From NCBI RefSeq assembly GCF_004331385.1, contig NZ_SJON01000009.1, forward strand, positions 119,081 through 183,080: a stretch of DNA of 64,000 nucleotides, read 5' to 3'. A model generated the notes under the pieces. It did no database searches. It had not been told where the DNA came from and saw nothing but the letters and a program-made list of their open reading frames with translations. The position numbers and the translations under genes were made by a program. This stretch comes from Enterobacter quasihormaechei. GTDB taxonomy: Bacteria; Pseudomonadota; Gammaproteobacteria; Enterobacterales; Enterobacteriaceae. Within the stretch, counting starts at the first letter, position 1. Each line of letters opens with the position of its first letter. Of this stretch, positions 56,979 through 64,000 are shown piece by piece.

Positions 56979-57911
56979 TTAATCGCCCAGACCAGCCGGG
57001 TTAACCTCGGAACGGGGGATACGCTCAACGCTTTCTCCCCAGCGGTTCAGCACTTTGTCGTAATCTCCGTTCTTAATTACGCCGTTAAGCGCGGTTTGAA
57101 CCGGTTCGACCAGGCCGCTCCCTTTTTTCAGCGTCACCGCGATATGCGCCGCCTTCGGCCAGCCGCCGTCGACGCTGCCAACCAGTTTGGTTTTACCGGT
57201 CAGCGCCGCTTTCCAGGCGCCGATCACGTTCGGGCCAAAATAGGCGTCTGCACGACCTGACTGTAGCGCGAGGGTTTGCGCCGCATCGTCTTTGGTGTAG
57301 ACCGGGATAAACGGCTTAAGCCCTTTTTTAAGGTTCTCTTCGTTCCACGCCAGCAGGATCGCCTCCTGGTTAGTGCCGGAGCCAACGATGATGCGCAGCC
57401 CGGCGATATCCTCCGCCTTCTGGAGCGACACGATCGGGCTGGTGGATTTCACGTAAAAGCCAAGAGAATCCTTGCGATAGGTGGCAAAGTCGAACTTCTC
57501 TTTGCGCGCTTTGGTGACGGTGATGTTGCTGATCGCCGCGTCGTATTTCCCGGATGCCACCCCCAGCGGCCAGTCCTCCCAGGAGGTGGGAACCACGTTC
57601 AGCTCGAGCCCGAGGCTGTCCGCCACCAGGCGCGCAATATCGACCTCACTCCCCAGCAGGGTTTTGTTGTCGTCGGAAAATACCGTCAGCGGCGGCTGAT
57701 TCAGCCCCGCCACCGCCACGGTAAATTTCCCCGGCACGGCAAAGCGATAGTCTTTCGGCAGCTGGGCGATCGCATCGCTGTTTTTGGCGGTGTCGATCGG
57801 CGTTTTATTAGCCTCAATGCTCACGCCGGTGCCGTTAATATTGACGTTCTCTGCCCAGACGGCAGGGGTAAAGGCCAGCGCAAGCGCCAGAATAAGCGAT
57901 GATTTCTGCAT
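56979..57911 (-). CDS. Amino-acid ABC transporter substrate-binding protein (YxeM/TcyK-like)
   Basis: A 310-residue periplasmic protein with a signal peptide (1-20, ending AVWA) and the family 3 binding-protein fold: FTVAVAGLNQPPLTVFSDDNKTLLGSEVDIARLVADSLGLELNVVPTSWEDWPLGVASGKYDAAISNITVTKARKEKFDF around 62-145. It has about 40 extra residues before the fold. No cysteine remains in the mature protein. Encoded 14 bp after the monooxygenase gene. Confidence 0.9.
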   Translation of the reverse strand: MQKSSLILALALAFTPAVWAENVNINGTGVSIEANKTPIDTAKNSDAIAQLPKDYRFAVPGKFTVAVAGLNQPPLTVFSDDNKTLLGSEVDIARLVADSLGLELNVVPTSWEDWPLGVASGKYDAAISNITVTKARKEKFDFATYRKDSLGFYVKSTSPIVSLQKAEDIAGLRIIVGSGTNQEAILLAWNEENLKKGLKPFIPVYTKDDAAQTLALQSGRADAYFGPNVIGAWKAALTGKTKLVGSVDGGWPKAAHIAVTLKKGSGLVEPVQTALNGVIKNGDYDKVLNRWGESVERIPRSEVNPAGLGD

Positions 57912-57925
57912 AGCGTTTTTCTCTC

Positions 57926-59242
57926 TTATTGTTGTGTGAACTGATTTTTGGGTTCGTCTAAGCCCAGACTTTCGCGCAGCGTGGTGCCGGGATAGTCAGT
58001 GCGGAACAGGCCGCGCGCCTGTAAAACGGGCACCACCTGGTCGACAAAGCGCGGGAAGGTATCCGGCGTGCCGCCCTGAATGATGAAGCCGTCTGCCGCC
58101 TTCTCCTCGAACCAGGCCTGTAAACCATCGGCTACCTGCTCCGGCGTGCCGGCAAAACGCGGGCGCGGCGATGCGGCTTCCAGCGCGACCTGACGCAGAG
58201 TTAAGTTGCGCTCACGGGCGTTACGCTTGATGTCATCGGTGGTGCTGCGAAAGCTGTTTTTGCCTAAATCGCCAATATCCGGGAACGGCGCGTCGAGGGG
58301 ATACTGGCTGAAGTCGTGATGCTCGAAATAACGCCCGAGATAGTTCAGCGCATCATGAATGGAGACCAGTGCCGCCGTGGTTTGATACTGGTTTTCAACG
58401 TCATCGGCGTCGTTTCCGACAATCACGCTGACGCCCTGGAATATATGTAAATCACCCGCGCGGCGACCGTGACTTTCCAGCTGCCGTTTGACGTCACGGT
58501 AAAAGGCCTGCGCTTCTTCCAGCGTGTCATGGTGGGTAAAGATGGCGTCGGCGTGTTTTGCCGCCAGCTTTTTACCGTCGTCGGACGCGCCGGCCTGAAA
58601 GACAATCGGACGTCCCTGCGGCGTGCGGCCAATATTCAGCGGGCCGGAAACCTGGAAGAAATCACCGTGGTGATCCAAAGTATGCAGTTTCGACGCGTCA
58701 AAAAACTGTCCGCTCTCTTTATTGCGGATAAAGGCATCCCCTTCCCAGGAGTCCCACAGCCCTTTCACCACGTCGAGATACTCATCGGCAATGCGGTAGC
58801 GCAGCGCATGCTCAGGGTGTTTTTCGCGGGAGAAATTCTTCGCCGATCCTTCCAGCGGTGAGGTCACTACGTTCCAGCCCGCGCGACCGTTGCTCAGGTG
58901 ATCGAGGCTGGCAAACTGACGCGCAACGGTGAAAGGCTCGCTGTAGGAGGTGGACAACGTGCCGACCAGCCCCAGGCGCGAAGTGACGCTTGCCAGCGCG
59001 GACAACACCGTCAGCGGCTCAAAACGGTTTAAAAAATGCGGAATGGATTTCTCGTTAATATAAAGACCGTCAGCAACGAAGATAAAGTCGAGCTTGCCCT
59101 CTTCCGCTTTTAATGCCGTTTCTTTGACGAAATCAAAATTTATACTGGCATCCGCGACGGCCGCCGGATGACGCCAGGCAGACATATTTCCGGATGCACC
59201 ATGCAAAATGGTCCCCAGCCGCAATTGACGATGTGCAGACAT
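57926..59242 (-). CDS. FMN-dependent monooxygenase, NtaA/SnaA/YxeK type
   Basis: A 438-residue flavin-dependent (bacterial luciferase-like) monooxygenase of the NtaA/SnaA/DszA group. Start chosen at 59242, preceded by GAGGTGAAT; 25 more codons are open upstream. Motifs: [20 protein letters not shown] start, [40 protein letters not shown] and [25 protein letters not shown]. In B. subtilis the homologous enzyme cleaves the C-S bond of N-acetylated S-(2-succino)cysteine-like compounds using reduced FMN. No flavin reductase lies in this operon; one would have to come from elsewhere. Confidence 0.88.
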   Translation of the reverse strand: MSAHRQLRLGTILHGASGNMSAWRHPAAVADASINFDFVKETALKAEEGKLDFIFVADGLYINEKSIPHFLNRFEPLTVLSALASVTSRLGLVGTLSTSYSEPFTVARQFASLDHLSNGRAGWNVVTSPLEGSAKNFSREKHPEHALRYRIADEYLDVVKGLWDSWEGDAFIRNKESGQFFDASKLHTLDHHGDFFQVSGPLNIGRTPQGRPIVFQAGASDDGKKLAAKHADAIFTHHDTLEEAQAFYRDVKRQLESHGRRAGDLHIFQGVSVIVGNDADDVENQYQTTAALVSIHDALNYLGRYFEHHDFSQYPLDAPFPDIGDLGKNSFRSTTDDIKRNARERNLTLRQVALEAASPRPRFAGTPEQVADGLQAWFEEKAADGFIIQGGTPDTFPRFVDQVVPVLQARGLFRTDYPGTTLRESLGLDEPKNQFTQQ

Positions 59243-59258
59243 ATTCACCTCAAATAAA

Positions 59259-60380
59259 TCAAACGTGTTGCAGGGCTTTTTCCGCGAGCTGTGCAAAATA
59301 GCGGGCAGCGGGTTCAATTAATGCTTCGTCAGGGTTAAATGCCGGGTGATGTAAACCAAACGGGCTGTTGCTGCCAATGCTGACAAACGCGCCGGGAACG
59401 TTTTGCAGATAGACCGCAAAATCTTCTCCGCCCATGTGCAGTTCAGCATGACGGGTTTCATACCCCGCCTCGCGCGCGACCGAGGTGGCAAACCCGGCCC
59501 AATGCTCGTCGTTCACCAGCGCGGTGGGTCCGGCGTACCAGGTGATGTTGATCTGCGCGCTAAAGGCGCTGGCAAATCCGGCAGCGATTTCACCGACGCG
59601 TGCCTTTACGTTCTGCTGCACTTCCGTGCGGTGCGTGCGCAGCGTGCCCTCCAGCTCAACGCTTTCCGGCAGCACGTTCCAGGTATTCCCGCCGGCGATG
59701 CGCGTCACGCTCAGCACGACTGAATCCAGCGTATTAACGTTACGGCTGGCGACGCTTTGCAGCGCGGTCACCAGCTGGCTTGCCAGCACGATGGCGTCGT
59801 TACCTTCATGGGGGCGTGCGGCATGCGCGCCTTTACCGGTGATGTGAATAACGAAGCGATCGACGTTGGCATAGAACGGGCCGCCGCGCGTGGCAAATTC
59901 ACCAACCGACAGTGACGGCTCGTTATGCATCCCGAAAATCGCGCGTACGTCGCGTAACGCCCCGGCCCGCACCATGCTTTTCGCTCCGCCGAAATTTTCT
60001 TCCGCAGGCTGGAACAGGATCCGCACGCGACCATTGAGCGAGGCTTCCCGCTCCTTCAGCTTTAACGCGGCACCGAGGATCACGCTGGTGTGAACGTCGT
60101 GACCGCAGGCGTGCATCACTCCTGCATGCCGGGAGCTGAAAGACACTCCGCTGCGCTCGTCGATAGGTAACGCGTCGATATCGGCGCGCAGCGCAATCAG
60201 TGCCTTGCCTTGACCTATCTCCGCAACCAGCCCGGTCTGAAGATCGTAATCCAGCGGGGCAATCCCGGCCGCCGTCAGCCACTTGCGCAGGCGGGCCGTT
60301 GTTTCAACCTCCTGACCGGACAGTTCAGGGTTCTGGTGCAGTTCCCGGCGCCAGGCAATCAGTTGTTCGCTGAAGTTCAT
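59259..60380 (-). CDS. M20-family amidohydrolase (YxeP/SndA-like N-deacetylase)
   Basis: A 373-residue metal-dependent amidohydrolase of the M20D (hippurate hydrolase/N-acyl-amino acid) group. Metal ligands and catalyst are visible: Cys92 and His94 in HACGHDVH, Glu127/Glu128 in [10 protein letters not shown] and His152 in GMHNEPS. The dimerisation domain lies at about 180-290. I infer it removes the acetyl group from N-acetylcysteine at the end of the pathway. It overlaps the LLM gene by four bases. Confidence 0.88.
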   Translation of the reverse strand: MNFSEQLIAWRRELHQNPELSGQEVETTARLRKWLTAAGIAPLDYDLQTGLVAEIGQGKALIALRADIDALPIDERSGVSFSSRHAGVMHACGHDVHTSVILGAALKLKEREASLNGRVRILFQPAEENFGGAKSMVRAGALRDVRAIFGMHNEPSLSVGEFATRGGPFYANVDRFVIHITGKGAHAARPHEGNDAIVLASQLVTALQSVASRNVNTLDSVVLSVTRIAGGNTWNVLPESVELEGTLRTHRTEVQQNVKARVGEIAAGFASAFSAQINITWYAGPTALVNDEHWAGFATSVAREAGYETRHAELHMGGEDFAVYLQNVPGAFVSIGSNSPFGLHHPAFNPDEALIEPAARYFAQLAEKALQHV

Positions 60381-61378
60381 ACCGTAACCTCCCTGTTAAG
60401 ACGTACCTCGGCCAGCAGTCGCAGGGACTGCACGCGCGTTGCGCCGTCAGCGACCGGCGTGTCGATGATAAATTCGTCAATGCCCCACTGCTGATGCAGC
60501 GCATTGAGCTGTTCAAGCACCGACTCCGCCGTTCCGGCCAGAAGAGACTGCGCCCGACGCGCGATGCGCACCGGTTCACTGCCCGCCTGCCGCGCAAAGG
60601 CGTAGGCCTGTTCTTCGCTCGCCACGGTAACGCGCTGCCCGTTTGCCAGCGCCACGCCCCACACTTCAACATTTTGCGCCAGCGCGTCGGCCTCGGCCTG
60701 GGTTGGGGCAACAATCACCTGCACGGCCACCATCACCTCCCGGACGCTGTGTTGACGCCAGGCTGTGACCACCTCGCGCAGCAGCTCAGGGTCACCGTTC
60801 AGGTGTGCGGCAAAGACAAAATGCCAGTCGAGGGAGGCCGCCAGCAGCGCGCTTTCGGTGCTGGCACCCAGCAGAAACCCCTCGGCAGGTACCGGGGGCA
60901 GAGGCGTGGCGCGAACCGTCTCCTCCGCTGACTGATTGTCAGGGCGGATCCATCGATCGAGCTGCGTCAGTTGTTCCGCAAAGCTGCCTTTTTCCTGCGG
61001 ATTAAGGCCGTGCTGCAACGCGCGGGTAGAGAGCGGCAGACCGCCGGGCGCTTTACCGACGCCCAGATCAACCCGGCCCGGCGCGATGGCGGCCAGTACA
61101 TTAAAGTTTTCAGCGACTTTATAGGGGCTGTAATGTTGCAGCATGACGCCGCCTGAGCCCACGCGAATACGCTTTGTTTGCCCGAGGATCCAGGCAATCA
61201 GCAGTTCCGGCGAGGGGCTGGCAAGCTGCGGGGTATTGTGGTGTTCGGCAATCCAGAAGCGGTGATAACCCAACGTTTCCGCCTGCTGCGCCAGCGTTAA
61301 GGTACGCGCCAGCGCATCGGCGGCGGTTTCGTGTTCTGCGACGGGGCTTTTATCCAGAATGCTGATTCGCCATGACAT
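60377..61378 (-). CDS. LLM-class flavin oxidoreductase (YtmO-like)
   Basis: A 333-residue luciferase-like protein, the first gene of the operon (MSWRISILDKSPVAEHETAADALARTLTLAQQAETLGYHRFWIAEHHN, then IRVGSGGVMLQHYSPYKVAENFNVLAAIAPGRVDLGVGKAPGG). This MsnO8-type pattern is shared with YtmO of the B. subtilis ytm operon; the yxe operon lacks it. It may be a second monooxygenase for other S-alkyl groups. About 110 bp of non-coding sequence upstream must carry the operon promoter; no strong box is clear. Confidence 0.87.
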   Translation of the reverse strand: MSWRISILDKSPVAEHETAADALARTLTLAQQAETLGYHRFWIAEHHNTPQLASPSPELLIAWILGQTKRIRVGSGGVMLQHYSPYKVAENFNVLAAIAPGRVDLGVGKAPGGLPLSTRALQHGLNPQEKGSFAEQLTQLDRWIRPDNQSAEETVRATPLPPVPAEGFLLGASTESALLAASLDWHFVFAAHLNGDPELLREVVTAWRQHSVREVMVAVQVIVAPTQAEADALAQNVEVWGVALANGQRVTVASEEQAYAFARQAGSEPVRIARRAQSLLAGTAESVLEQLNALHQQWGIDEFIIDTPVADGATRVQSLRLLAEVRLNREVTV

Positions 61379-61487
61379 GTTGCGTTCTCGTTTGACTTAA
61401 CATGTCGTCATTATTAAGGGCGGATTTCACCTCTGAGAAACAATTAATTTACATTTGGATTGCCGGAAATCGGAAATAGAGGATCTG

Positions 61488-62099
61488 TCAACGGCTTGAT
61501 TTGAGCGATGTAATAAGTGTTTCCGCTTCCTGCTGTCGGGTGATGCGGAGAAAGCGAATGTGTTCGTATTGCGGGTTTAGCATATCCGCTTTATAACGTT
61601 TGCGATTGCTGCGCCAGGTTTTGATCGTCCAGATGATGATAGAGTCCTTGCTAAAGAACGATCGACGAAAGCTTTCACGGTTCCCAGTGCCGGGCCAGAG
61701 TTCCTGTTTGTGCCAGGCGCGTCTGAAGGCGCGCGTCACCGCCTGCCAGAGCGTGCGGCTAAACCCACGATCGATCCACACCACCAGATCAACATCGCGC
61801 CACTTTACGTCGCGAGTGCGGTTGTAATTCCCATCTAAGACCCAGTCAGGCGAGGCGGCGAGCATCTTTTCCAGCGTTACGAGAAACTCATCATCCGGCG
61901 TTCCCTGCCAGTTGGCTCGCCAGTAAAGCCTGTCCATCTCGATGTAAGGGATAGCCAGCACCTCAGCGATTTGCCTGCCAAACGTGCTTTTCCCACTTCC
62001 GCTGGTGCCTATAATATTGATTTTCACCGTTCCGTACCGTCTTCCAGTGTCGTAATCGACATTATCGCCTATAAATTGCTCATTGAAGCCCTGCGGCAT
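61488..62099 (-). CDS. P-loop kinase-like protein (topology modulator/adenylate kinase type)
   Basis: A 203-residue P-loop protein. Walker A is IIGTSGSGKSTFGRQIA (29-45), and DGNYNRTRDVKWRDVDLVVWIDRGF carries the Walker-B-like strand; the basic C-terminus has several Arg/Lys. The pattern is that of small adenylate kinase-like FlaR/topology modulation proteins. If translation starts at the GTG at 62027 (VKINIIG), it is 179 residues, the more usual family N-terminus; the upstream 24 residues are not conserved in type. Substrate unknown. Confidence 0.75.
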   Translation of the reverse strand: MPQGFNEQFIGDNVDYDTGRRYGTVKINIIGTSGSGKSTFGRQIAEVLAIPYIEMDRLYWRANWQGTPDDEFLVTLEKMLAASPDWVLDGNYNRTRDVKWRDVDLVVWIDRGFSRTLWQAVTRAFRRAWHKQELWPGTGNRESFRRSFFSKDSIIIWTIKTWRSNRKRYKADMLNPQYEHIRFLRITRQQEAETLITSLKSSR

Positions 62100-62432
62100 T
62101 CATAATCTCTACCTGGCAGTAATTATCAAGTAAACCTGATGGATTAATCAGCGTTCACCGGCCTTTTTGCCTAAAAAAGCGCCACGATTCAGCGCATTGC
62201 GATCCCCGTCTGCTCTGACCACACGATTTCCTTCGACATGCATCACTTTCGACACGGTTATATTTTGCGTCGCTTATCAATTGCGGGTAGGATGCCTCGC
62301 CATGTTTTGCCTTATCCATACACAGAATGATTGGAAAGGCAGCATGTGTCTGCGCAGAAGCAATCGTTTGTTTCGGCCTCTGCCAGGCAGGACTATCACG
62401 TTAATGGTTCAGACAGGCAAACAGGTAACTCA
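62100..62432 (+). other. Upstream region of ansP
   Basis: This 333-bp stretch has no clear gene. It holds a 31-codon minus-strand frame (62148-62243, MHVEGNRVVRADGDRNALNRG start) without a good ribosome-binding site, and a GGCCTTTTTGCC mini-palindrome (62160-62171). The frame leading into ansP is open from 62331, but the conserved protein starts at 62433. Confidence 0.5.
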
Positions 62433-63929
62433 ATGAAAACAAGCAATAAAAGCGCAGCCGATCATCATGCTGCGAAACGTCGCTGGTTGAACTCTCACGA
62501 AGAGGGCTATCACAAGGCGATGGGCAACCGTCAGGTGCAGATGATCGCCATCGGCGGCGCTATCGGTACGGGTCTGTTTTTAGGTGCAGGCGCACGTCTG
62601 CAAATGGCTGGCCCCGCTCTCGCGCTGGTCTATCTGGTGTGCGGGATCTTCTCTTTCTTCATTCTTCGTGCCCTGGGCGAGCTGGTGCTTCACCGCCCTT
62701 CCAGCGGCAGCTTTGTCTCTTACGCCCGTGAGTTTCTCGGTGAAAAAGCCGCGTATGTCGCAGGCTGGATGTACTTCGTAAACTGGGCCATGACAGGCAT
62801 CGTCGATATCACCGCCGTCGCGCTGTACATGCACTACTGGGGCGCGTTTGGCGATGTGCCACAGTGGGTGTTCGCTCTGGGCGCGCTGGCGATTGTCGGG
62901 ACCATGAACATGATCGGCGTGAAGTGGTTCGCCGAGATGGAGTTCTGGTTCGCGTTGGTGAAAGTGTTGGCCATCGTGATTTTCCTGGTGGTCGGTACCG
63001 TATTCCTCGGCACCGGTAAACCGCTGGACGGCAACGCTACGGGCTTCCATCTGATAACCGATAACGGCGGTTTCTTCCCGCACGGCCTGCTGCCAGCCCT
63101 GGTTCTGGTGCAGGGCGTGGTGTTCGCCTTTGCCTCCATTGAGCTGGTCGGTACGGCGGCAGGTGAATGTAAAGATCCGCAGACGATGGTGCCAAAAGCG
63201 ATCAACAGCGTAATCTGGCGTATCGGCCTGTTCTACGTTGGCTCCGTGGTGCTGCTTGTACTGCTGCTGCCATGGAACGCGTACCAGGCGGGTCAAAGTC
63301 CGTTTGTGACCTTCTTCTCTAAGCTGGGCGTGCCGTATGTGGGCAGCATCATGAACATCGTGGTATTGACCGCTGCGCTCTCCAGCCTGAACTCCGGCCT
63401 CTATTCAACAGGCCGTATTCTGCGCTCTATGTCGATGGGCGGATCTGCGCCGAAGTTTATGTCGAAAATGAGCAAGCAGCAGGTGCCTTACGCGGGTATT
63501 CTGGCCACGCTGGTGGTGTACGTCTTCGGCGTGTTTCTGAACTATCTGGTTCCGTCTCAGGTGTTTGAGATCGTACTGAACGTCGCCGCGCTGGGCATCA
63601 TCGCCTCCTGGGCCTTTATCGTGGTGTGTCAGATGCGTCTGCGTAAGGCGATCAAAGAAGGGAAAGCGGCTGACGTCAGCTTCAAGCTGCCGGGCGCGCC
63701 GGTGACCTCCTGGCTTACCCTGCTGTTCCTGCTGAGCGTGCTGGTGCTGATGGCGTTCGACTACCCGAACGGTACTTACACCATCGCGACGATCCCGCTG
63801 CTGGCGGTGTTGCTGATTGCCGGCTGGTTTGGCGTGCGTAAACGCGTGAACGAAATTCACAGTACCGCACCGGTTCATCCTGAAGAGGGCAAACAGGACG
63901 GTCCGCTGGTGGAAGAGACGTCGCGTTAA
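62433..63929 (+). CDS. ansP: L-asparagine permease AnsP
   Basis: Inner-membrane amino acid:H+ symporter of the APC family, 498 residues, about the E. coli AnsP length. The first-segment motif QVQMIAIGGAIGTGLFLGAGARLQMAGPALALVYLV (about 38-73) is the family substrate-binding helix, and ASIELVGTAAGECKDPQTMVPKAIN is the conserved TM6 region. The start at 62433 follows ACAGGTAACTCA; the open frame extends 34 codons upstream but without family similarity. Confidence 0.93.
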   Translation: MKTSNKSAADHHAAKRRWLNSHEEGYHKAMGNRQVQMIAIGGAIGTGLFLGAGARLQMAGPALALVYLVCGIFSFFILRALGELVLHRPSSGSFVSYAREFLGEKAAYVAGWMYFVNWAMTGIVDITAVALYMHYWGAFGDVPQWVFALGALAIVGTMNMIGVKWFAEMEFWFALVKVLAIVIFLVVGTVFLGTGKPLDGNATGFHLITDNGGFFPHGLLPALVLVQGVVFAFASIELVGTAAGECKDPQTMVPKAINSVIWRIGLFYVGSVVLLVLLLPWNAYQAGQSPFVTFFSKLGVPYVGSIMNIVVLTAALSSLNSGLYSTGRILRSMSMGGSAPKFMSKMSKQQVPYAGILATLVVYVFGVFLNYLVPSQVFEIVLNVAALGIIASWAFIVVCQMRLRKAIKEGKAADVSFKLPGAPVTSWLTLLFLLSVLVLMAFDYPNGTYTIATIPLLAVLLIAGWFGVRKRVNEIHSTAPVHPEEGKQDGPLVEETSR

Positions 63930-63936
63930 TAAAAAA

Positions 63937-64000
63937 GCCGGGTGGCGGCTTCGCCATACCCGGCCTACATTTCCTGGTTTTTCAGGCCCGGTAAGCGCAG
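63937..64000. repeat. REP/BIME element after ansP
   Basis: GCCGGGTGGCGGCTTCGCC with TACCCGGCC forms the first REP hairpin 8 bp after the ansP stop; GGCCCGGTAAGCGCAG at the window edge begins a second, inverted unit. Same type as at 45416. Confidence 0.85.

Noticed and set aside
61486..61492. TTGACA on the minus strand as a -35 box for the S-cysteine operon
   Set aside because: No acceptable -10 element lies 16-18 bp downstream and it overlaps the end of the kinase-like gene.
62148..62243. 31-codon minus-strand ORF upstream of ansP
   Set aside because: No convincing ribosome-binding site, no hydrophobic or other recognisable feature, and no homologue I can name; kept only as a note in the region entry.

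Overview
The window looks like a chromosomal segment of an enterobacterium close to the Enterobacter cloacae complex or a sister genus. This rests on base composition, on protein likeness to Escherichia, Salmonella and Klebsiella, and on gene order. The block osmC - bdm - sra - maeA - adhP - fdnGHI - yddG - porin - smvA/smvR - narU-narZYWV - nhoA - yddH - pptA - yncG - ansP follows the E. coli/Salmonella backbone order. I saw no tRNA, rRNA, CRISPR array, prophage or insertion sequence; the mobile-like DNA is limited to REP/BIME-type palindromes.

Layout. 1-4.7 kb: sucrose PTS operon scrK-scrY-scrA-scrB on the minus strand (scrB runs off the left edge), with three copies of a ScrR-type operator. 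4.8-6.0 kb: BLUF-EAL blue-light photoreceptor with all expected phosphodiesterase residues (BlrP1-like). 6.1-7.6 kb: membrane-anchored alpha/beta hydrolase. 7.8-14.6 kb: an RpiR-type regulator in front of a complete ddpXABCDF set for D-Ala-D-Ala hydrolysis and dipeptide import. 14.7-17.6 kb: osmC, then a LysR / degenerate metallo-beta-lactamase / VOC group. 17.7-23.3 kb: bdm, sra, maeA, an ABC-F protein behind a 27-codon leader ORF in an attenuator-like palindrome region, and adhP with a one-base frameshift. 23.4-27.4 kb: Rrf2 regulator divergent from an NDH-2-like flavoprotein, araJ, and ppk2.

27.5-45.4 kb is an anaerobic respiration block: formate dehydrogenase-N (selenoprotein FdnG with an in-frame UGA and SECIS hairpin), the exporter YddG, a general porin, the biocide efflux pair SmvA/SmvR, and the second nitrate reductase system NarU-NarZYWV. 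Formate oxidation and nitrate reduction together form a proton-translocating redox loop. 45.5-54.7 kb holds nhoA, yddH, a small secreted protein, a stand-alone second EF-G divergent from an ArsR-like regulator, a LysR gene, an SSAT-like acetyltransferase, an unknown protein, a third-type LpxL acyltransferase, pptA and yncG.

54.8-61.4 kb is the most notable accessory unit: seven tightly packed minus-strand genes (LLM oxidoreductase, M20 deacetylase, NtaA/SnaA-type FMN monooxygenase, periplasmic binding protein, GNAT acetyltransferase, permease, ATPase). The gene content matches the Bacillus subtilis yxe/ytm operons that import S-modified cysteines and degrade them by N-acetylation, S-C oxidation and deacetylation. 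I infer a Gram-negative version of that salvage route. The right end carries a P-loop kinase-like gene, ansP and a REP element.
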